A stretch of 11,483 nucleotides of DNA from Sphingobium sp. (GTDB lineage: Bacteria > Pseudomonadota > Alphaproteobacteria > Sphingomonadales > Sphingomonadaceae). Below the pieces are notes generated by a model. It was not told the origin of the DNA. It searched no databases and saw nothing but the letters and a program-made list of their open reading frames with translations. Below, in pieces: positions 6,828 through 11,483 of the stretch. Where the stretch lies: the NCBI GenBank assembly GCA_030148625.1, contig JASBTC010000468.1:1-11483 (forward strand), read 5' to 3'. Position numbers and translations under genes: made by a program. Numbering within the stretch: position 1 is the stretch's first letter; every line of letters starts with the position of its first letter.

Positions 6828-8198
6828 ATGACGTGTATCGGGACTATACGACACCGGCTCGCTATAAGCCGTCGCATGATGCACCGCGCCAGGCCAATAT
6901 CAGCGATAGCGTCCCTGGGATTGCTGATGTTCGCGCCTTCCGTTGCCGCCCCGGCCCGGACGACGGAATGCGCGCCAGCCTATTACCGGCTGGCCGATGG
7001 CTCCGGCGTCGACATTGCGCCGGCGCAGGACGGCAAATATCGCTGGCGCCGGCCGGACGGCACGACGGGGCTGCTGTCTTCCACGCCGGCCGGCTCATGG
7101 TCGAGCACGCTGGGCTGGACGGAGCGGCGCGACGGCATCGCCGTCAATCTCTCGGGCTGCGGCCGGGGTGAGATCGGTTTCGCCGGCGTTGCGGGTCGGC
7201 GCCTGCCGTTCGATATGACGGAAACCAGCTTCGCCAGCGGCGATGCGCAGCTTGCCGGGCGGCTCGTGCTGCCGGCGGGGCAGGGGGCTGTTCCCATCGT
7301 GGTGCTGATCCACGGATCCGAGGACAGTTCAGGCCTTCGCAATTATGCGCTCCAGCGCCTGCTTCCCGCACAGGGCGTCGGCGTCTTCGTTTATGACAAG
7401 CGCGGCACGGGCAGCTCCGCCGGCGCCTTCACCCATGATCTCCACCAGCTCGCCGCCGATGCGGCCGCGGCGCTCCGGACCGCAAGGGCGATGGCCGGAA
7501 AAAGAGCAGGGCGCATCGGCTATTACGGCACCAGCCAGGGCGGCTGGACGGCGCCGCTGGCCGCGACGCAGGGCCCGGCCGATTTCGTGATCGTCGGCTA
7601 TGGTCTCGCGGTATCGCCCATGGCGGAGGATGACGAAGCGCTCGCGCTCGACATGACCCGGCACGGCTTCGGTGCCGCCGAGGTCGCCAAGGCGCAGGAG
7701 ATCGGCGCCGCCGCCCAGGCGATCGCCCGCAATCGCTTCCAGTCCGGCTATGACGCGCTACGCGCCGTGCTCGACAGATACCGCAAGGAACCGTGGTTCC
7801 GCTTCGTGCGCGGCAATCTGACCGGCGTGGTGATCACCACGCCGGAGGCCCAGTTGCGCGAACAGGGGCCGCGCCTGTTCGCCGGCATCATCCCTGATTA
7901 CGATCCGATGCCGGTCCTGCGAAAACTCCGAACGCCGCAACTCTGGATCCTGGGCGGCGAGGATATCGACGCCCCCTATCTCGAAACCCGCCGCCGCCTC
8001 CTCGCGCTGAAGAAAAAGGGGCGACCGATTTCGGTGGTCGTCTACCCTCAGGTGGAACACGGCCTCTACGCCTTCGAGGTCAAGGGCGAGGAACGGCTTT
8101 CGACCAGGCAGCCGGCGTCGCTGCAACGGCTTCTGATCACCTTCGCGCATGGGCAACGGCTTGATGCCGCTTATGACGACGCGCGGGTGGTTCGTTAG
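6828..8198 (+). CDS. Exported alpha/beta hydrolase (esterase/peptidase-like)
   Basis: 456 residues from ATG 6828, where AGGTGG lies just upstream; GTG 6789, ATG 6825 and ATG 6876 are alternatives. A hydrophobic segment (SAIASLGLLMFAPSVAA) after a basic stretch with SRR marks export; with the 6828 start the long n-region could even be Tat-type, with 6876 it is an ordinary Sec signal. An N-terminal beta-rich domain of about 100 residues precedes the catalytic domain. That domain shows an oxyanion loop LIHGSEDS, YDKRGTGSS, the nucleophile elbow GYYGTSQGG (Ser236), an acid in LGGEDIDAP (probably Asp379) and the His of QVEHGLY (His411). The triad is therefore complete. This resembles secreted serine hydrolases annotated as alpha/beta hydrolase or S9-like; the substrate cannot be predicted. 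It follows the NTF2-like gene at 6186 and converges on the EAL gene. Confidence 0.85.
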   Translation: MTCIGTIRHRLAISRRMMHRARPISAIASLGLLMFAPSVAAPARTTECAPAYYRLADGSGVDIAPAQDGKYRWRRPDGTTGLLSSTPAGSWSSTLGWTERRDGIAVNLSGCGRGEIGFAGVAGRRLPFDMTETSFASGDAQLAGRLVLPAGQGAVPIVVLIHGSEDSSGLRNYALQRLLPAQGVGVFVYDKRGTGSSAGAFTHDLHQLAADAAAALRTARAMAGKRAGRIGYYGTSQGGWTAPLAATQGPADFVIVGYGLAVSPMAEDDEALALDMTRHGFGAAEVAKAQEIGAAAQAIARNRFQSGYDALRAVLDRYRKEPWFRFVRGNLTGVVITTPEAQLREQGPRLFAGIIPDYDPMPVLRKLRTPQLWILGGEDIDAPYLETRRRLLALKKKGRPISVVVYPQVEHGLYAFEVKGEERLSTRQPASLQRLLITFAHGQRLDAAYDDARVVR

Positions 8199-8283
8199 CG
8201 GGTGAGTATGCGGGGCTCCGTCTCCGTTCCATCGTGATTCTCTGCCGACCTTTTCATGTGTTCTTCGGCGCTGTGGTGATGGA

Positions 8284-8299
8284 CGACTTGGTCAAGTCG
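8284..8299. other. Palindrome in the convergent intergenic gap
   Basis: CGACTTG-GT-CAAGTCG has perfect 7-bp arms in the 152-bp gap between the convergent hydrolase and EAL genes. Folded, it is a short stem (6 bp, loop GGTC) without a T tract, so it is a weak terminator at best. No other clear signal was seen in this gap. Confidence 0.3.
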
Positions 8300-8350
8300 A
8301 GCGGTCGCGGTCGGTCCGCTTGCGATGATCGTGTAAGCGCGTAGTGCTGC

Positions 8351-10168
8351 CTAACCCTTGAGCCGTTCAACCAGCGCGGCCGCGCCATTCTCCGGCAGCC
8401 GAACCGTGGCGATGCCGGTGGCCGACCCCTTGGCCATCTGCTTGCCGGCCGCGAGCCGGTCGTTGACCATCTCCAGCGTCAAATGCGCGCGGGCGGCGGG
8501 TAGGTGCAGCATGCTGGCGGAGACGCGGAGCAGCGGGAAGAAGCGTTCATGCCCGAAGCGATCGACCGCCACGATGCCGCCCGCGGCGCGGTCTGCCGCG
8601 GAATAGAGGCTTTCCGCGTCGCTTGCGAATTTGGCGCAGAGCCCGCGGATGATCTCTGCGCTGACCGCTTCCTCCTGCGCCAGGCTGACGAAGAAATCGT
8701 CGCCGCCGATATGGCCGACGAAGGCGGTCTTCGCCTGCACCTTGCGCAGCAGATCGGCGAACATCGTGAGTGCGCGGTCGCCGGCGGCGAAGCCATAGCA
8801 GTCGTTGAACGCCTTGAAATTGTTGAAGTCGAAAAAGACCAAAGTCTGCGGTCCCATCCGCGACAGCATTTCTTCGATATGCAGCGTAATGCTGCGATTG
8901 CCCGGAAGATGCGTCAGCGGGTTCTGCTCGCGCGCCGTCGAGACCGCCGTTTCCGCGGCGAGGCGCAGGACCGCATGGTTGCTCAGATAGCCCGCATAAC
9001 AGCCTTCGTCGGCCAGGATCAGGCCATAGGCGCTTTCCGCATCGACATAGCTGTTGACGATCGCCTCGACGCTGGCCGTGGCGTCGCCGATCGGAAAACG
9101 CCGCACCAGCTTTTCCAGCCGGGGCGTGGCGCCCTTGTTGGCGAGCAGCGCGGGGCCGAAATCGCTCAGCAGGTAACGGCGGATATCCTCTTCGGCGAGC
9201 GCCCCGAGTACGAGCCCGGTCCGGTCGGTGACCGGAATGATCCGCAGGTCCGGCGCGGCCTTGAAGGCGTTCGCGGCATCGATCAGCGGCGCGTCGATGA
9301 CCAAAGGGGTGATCGGGTTCAGCAATTTTGCCACGCGGGCATTCATCTTCGGGCGCCCGGCGCCGCGCAGCGTGCCGCCGTACGACATCGCCAGTTCGTC
9401 GAGCCTCGTGGTCGGGTGCGCAATGCCGAAGCCCTGCGCCAGATCGCAGCCAAGGTCGCGCGCCATGCGGAAATCGGCTTCGGTCTCGACCCCTTCGGCG
9501 ACGGTCATGAAACCAAGCGCGTGGGCGAGGCCGCACAGCTTCGCGACGATCGCCTGCTTGCGGGGATTCGATGCGATCTGGTTGATGAAGCTGCGATCGA
9601 CTTTGACGTAATCGGGCTCCACGGTCATCAGCATATGAAGGCCCGACATGCCGACGCCGAAATCGTCGAGCGCGATGCGCACGCCTATGCCGCTGAGAAG
9701 CTCGACGGCGTGCAGCAGGTTTTCCGCCGATCGTACCGGGCCTCGCTCCGATATTTCGAGGCACAGATTGCCGGCGCTGAGGCCGGAGTTGCTGAAAACG
9801 TCCCTGATCCCCTCGATCGTCGGCGGTGACCCTTCATAGCTTCGGTTGTCGACGTTGCAGAACAGCCGGGTCGATGCCGCCGCTTCGAAGCCGGCGAACT
9901 TGGTGATGGCCTTGCGCAGCAGCGCCAGGTCCATCGCCCTCAGATTGCCGTCCTCGGCCGCCCTGTCGAGCAACTCGCAAATGGCGGGTGTCCCTTCGGG
10001 CAGCCGCGCCAATGCTTCGAAACCATGGACGCGCAGCGACGAGGTGTTGATGATCGGCTGATACGCGAAATCCGCGGATGCGAGCTGTGCGGCCAGGCCC
10101 GCGTCGTCCTGGCTGGCGACGGCATGGCCGATGGAGCGTGGCAATTCGGACTGGAGCGCGACCTTCAT
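8351..10168 (-). CDS. c-di-GMP phosphodiesterase-type protein, EAL-CBS-CBS-GGDEF
   Basis: 605 residues from ATG 10168; a TTG at 10180 would add four, and neither start has a strong ribosome-binding site. The EAL domain (about 30-270) keeps the residues needed to hydrolyse c-di-GMP: Glu51 in EALAR, Asn105, Glu138 in LEISE, Asp168-Asp169 in LDDFGVG, Lys189 in VKVD, Glu225 in VAEGVE and Gln245 in LAQGF. A region of about 140 residues (273-410) fits a CBS pair, which usually binds adenine nucleotides. The C-terminal GGDEF domain has PLTHLPGNR, DFNNFKAFND and YGFAAGD, but its active site reads GGDDF (488-492), the second Asp of the usual DxD is Asn449, and the RxxD inhibitory site is absent. It has no membrane segment, so it is cytoplasmic. 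The likely net activity is c-di-GMP breakdown, tuned by nucleotide binding to the CBS and GGDEF parts. It appears transcribed alone. Confidence 0.9.
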   Translation of the reverse strand: MKVALQSELPRSIGHAVASQDDAGLAAQLASADFAYQPIINTSSLRVHGFEALARLPEGTPAICELLDRAAEDGNLRAMDLALLRKAITKFAGFEAAASTRLFCNVDNRSYEGSPPTIEGIRDVFSNSGLSAGNLCLEISERGPVRSAENLLHAVELLSGIGVRIALDDFGVGMSGLHMLMTVEPDYVKVDRSFINQIASNPRKQAIVAKLCGLAHALGFMTVAEGVETEADFRMARDLGCDLAQGFGIAHPTTRLDELAMSYGGTLRGAGRPKMNARVAKLLNPITPLVIDAPLIDAANAFKAAPDLRIIPVTDRTGLVLGALAEEDIRRYLLSDFGPALLANKGATPRLEKLVRRFPIGDATASVEAIVNSYVDAESAYGLILADEGCYAGYLSNHAVLRLAAETAVSTAREQNPLTHLPGNRSITLHIEEMLSRMGPQTLVFFDFNNFKAFNDCYGFAAGDRALTMFADLLRKVQAKTAFVGHIGGDDFFVSLAQEEAVSAEIIRGLCAKFASDAESLYSAADRAAGGIVAVDRFGHERFFPLLRVSASMLHLPAARAHLTLEMVNDRLAAGKQMAKGSATGIATVRLPENGAAALVERLKG

Positions 10169-10213
10169 GCACCGAGCCAATAGACACGAGTGGTGAAGGA
10201 GCCCTTAGCCACA

Positions 10214-10231
10214 TTGTCACATCACCGTCAC
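10214..10231. promoter_or_regulatory. Pho-box-like direct repeat upstream of the EAL gene
   Basis: TTGTCAC-ATCA-CCGTCAC on the plus strand is a 7-4-7 direct repeat with an 11-bp period, the layout of PhoB boxes (CTGTCAT-N4-CTGTCAT); each half keeps the GTCA core. It lies 46 bp before the EAL start but reads opposite to transcription. It could equally be a site for another OmpR-family regulator. Confidence 0.25.
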
Positions 10232-10252
10232 AAATGGCGGTTTTCCAGGCGT

Positions 10253-10717
10253 TTAGGGTCCGGCGGGGCGCGGCTTCCTGCGCCACAGCGCGTTCACGAT
10301 CACCCAGCGATCGCCGAACTGCCCGAGTTGCAGATGGTCGACGAACCAGGGCGTCTCCACCCGGACGGTGGCGATGTCCTGATCGACGCCGAGTATCCTC
10401 ACCGACCGTTGCCACTGGCCCTTCGGCGTCTTGAGCGCGCCTTCGCGCGTCAGGCCGATCAACTCGTCGGAGGTCATCCGGCCGAGCGGCAGCGTCTCAT
10501 AGGGTGATTCACGTCGCGGGGTCCGTTTGGCGAGATCGGGATGGAGCGCATGGGTGACCCGTTCGACATCACCCTCTAGCTGGCCGTCGACATAGTCATA
10601 AGCGGCCGCCTCGATCGCGCGTGCCGTTGCCGGATCCGCCGCACCCGCATCCTGCCCCTCCGCCGGGCTCGCAACCGCCAGAGCGCAGGCGAGCAGTCCC
10701 ATCATCCTTGCCGGCAT
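10253..10717 (-). CDS. Secreted NTF2-like protein, putative lumazine-binding type
   Basis: 154 residues from ATG 10717, preceded by GGAGGGG with a 4-nt gap. The signal peptide (MPARMMGLLACALAVASPA) is probably cut near residues 18-21. The mature protein follows the putative lumazine-binding family within the NTF2 superfamily: helix AIEAAAYDYVDGQLEGDVERV, then HALHPDLAKRT (56-66), a middle helix MTSDELIGLT, a strand with IATVRVETPWFVDHLQL and the closing GDRWVIVNALW. Length fits (about 120-160). The family name comes from fold similarity and does not prove lumazine binding. The C-terminus is short, basic and Pro-rich. It lies between the DUF917 gene (109 bp upstream) and the EAL gene (84 bp downstream), all on one strand, so a loose operon is possible. 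Confidence 0.83.
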   Translation of the reverse strand: MPARMMGLLACALAVASPAEGQDAGAADPATARAIEAAAYDYVDGQLEGDVERVTHALHPDLAKRTPRRESPYETLPLGRMTSDELIGLTREGALKTPKGQWQRSVRILGVDQDIATVRVETPWFVDHLQLGQFGDRWVIVNALWRRKPRPAGP

Positions 10718-10754
10718 AAATCCCCTCCATCATTCGCCGCCAGCAAAGCGGATC

Positions 10755-10776
10755 GGCCGATCGGGGTCAATCGGCC
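10755..10776. other. Hairpin between the DUF917 gene and the NTF2-like gene
   Basis: GGCCGAT, an 8-nt loop, then ATCGGCC, overlapping a 12-bp palindrome GATCGGCCGATC (10751-10762). It lies 50 bp after the DUF917 stop. It could end that transcript or act as an operator for the gene at 10717, but there is no T tract. Confidence 0.3.
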
Positions 10777-10826
10777 GGGCCTGGCGACGGCAATGGATCT
10801 GGCCGCGAAGGGGCCGATGCTCAATT

Positions 10827-11483
10827 CTACGCCAGTTCCTCCATCGGCTGGAAATCCTCGTCCAGCCCGAACATGCGCGGCCCCAGCACCTCCAGGCTCA
10901 GCGGGGTGCGCAGCATCGCGTCGGCGGCATAACCGAGCACTTTGACGCGCTGGCCATAAGCGAGCATCTCGGCGGTCAGCGGCTCGCCGGTCTCGCGGTC
11001 GAGCATGGTGATCAGGTCGGGCACGATCGTCGCGGTTTTCCCGTTCACGCGCGCTACGGTGAATTCGTTCTGGAATTCGACGATGCATTCGTCGGTCGAA
11101 TCTCCGATCCCGCCGATCCGGGCATGGCCGAAATGCCAGCCGTCGCGCGTGTCGTGGACGACGTCGACGATCTTGCCGTCGAACAGGATCCGCGCGGCGC
11201 GACCGTCGCGGCTGCCCAGCACGTCGAGCAGGTCTGCGAAGATGTCGCGGCCGCCCTCGCGCGCGGTGCGGATCGCGCGGCCGATCTCCAGCGTCTGCAT
11301 CAGCGTGCCCTGCACCGCGAACGCCTTGGCCTGCGCACCCGACATCGGATAGAGCGCGCCGAAGGTCAAAGCGCCCATCGCCGCCGTGATCGACCGGCAC
11401 AGATCCTCCGCCGCGCGATCGTCGACCGCCTCGATCACCGCGACATTGCCGCTGTCGTCCATGACGATGCACGGCGTCGCCTT
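10827..11483 (-). CDS. DUF917 / S-methyl-thiohydantoin desulfurase family protein, C-terminal part
   Basis: The frame is open to the right edge, so the 218 visible residues are the C-terminal part of a protein usually about 360 long; the Met at 11462 is internal. Family marks are ALYPMSGAQAKAF, a long helix GTLMQTLEIGRAIRTAREGG, FDGKIVDV followed by GWHFGHARI, FQNEF (137-141), VPDLITMLDRETGEPLTAEM and YGQRVKVLGYAADAMLRT, then LGPRMFGLDEDFQP. These match the DUF917 family, whose characterised member is S-methyl-thiohydantoin desulfurase and whose genes often sit beside hydantoinase/oxoprolinase genes. The N-terminal part and any such neighbours lie outside the window, so substrate and intactness cannot be judged. 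The C-terminus is complete, ending in PMEELA and a TAG. Confidence 0.85.
   Translation of the reverse strand, partial: KATPCIVMDDSGNVAVIEAVDDRAAEDLCRSITAAMGALTFGALYPMSGAQAKAFAVQGTLMQTLEIGRAIRTAREGGRDIFADLLDVLGSRDGRAARILFDGKIVDVVHDTRDGWHFGHARIGGIGDSTDECIVEFQNEFTVARVNGKTATIVPDLITMLDRETGEPLTAEMLAYGQRVKVLGYAADAMLRTPLSLEVLGPRMFGLDEDFQPMEELA

Noticed and set aside
8504..9829. Long open frames (over 400 codons) antisense to the EAL-CBS-GGDEF gene
   Set aside because: They are mirror frames of a GC-rich gene whose domains and active-site motifs are clear. Their translations are Arg/Ala-rich and show no domain.

Overview
The window looks like chromosomal DNA of a GC-rich alphaproteobacterium, most likely a sphingomonad (Sphingomonas/Sphingobium/Novosphingobium type). 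This is an inference from base composition, frequent GCC/GGC/CGC codons and the mix of protein families; no rRNA or marker gene is present. All functional calls come from reading motifs by eye, without database searches.

Left part (1-5067), cell surface: the 3' end of a trimeric autotransporter adhesin (+) ends at 982. It faces a two-gene minus-strand operon across a strong 29-bp hairpin. The operon has a Slam/DUF560-type (type 11 secretion) outer-membrane barrel with an N-terminal TPR region (3718-5049 or 5067), followed 14 bp later by a large TbpB-like lipoprotein (1088-3703). The lipoprotein has a lipobox, a 19-unit Thr-Pro linker encoded by a hexanucleotide tandem repeat, and three rather than two barrel-like lobes. 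It is the natural candidate cargo of the neighbouring Slam protein, and this pair is the most interesting system in the window. Upstream of it lies a 437-bp gap containing an unusually AT-rich stretch (about 28% GC over 150 bp) with several inverted and direct repeats, probably the control region.

Middle part (5505-8198), secreted proteins: a small secreted NTF2/SnoaL-like protein (-) diverges from a plus-strand pair made of a second secreted NTF2-like protein and an exported alpha/beta hydrolase with a complete Ser-Asp-His set.

Right part (8351-11483), all minus strand: a c-di-GMP protein with the order EAL-CBS-CBS-GGDEF, in which the EAL half keeps its catalytic residues and the GGDEF half is degenerate (GGDDF, no I-site); a third secreted NTF2-like protein of the putative lumazine-binding type; and the C-terminal part of a DUF917/S-methyl-thiohydantoin desulfurase family protein that runs off the right edge.

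No tRNA, rRNA, CRISPR array, insertion sequence or prophage gene was seen.
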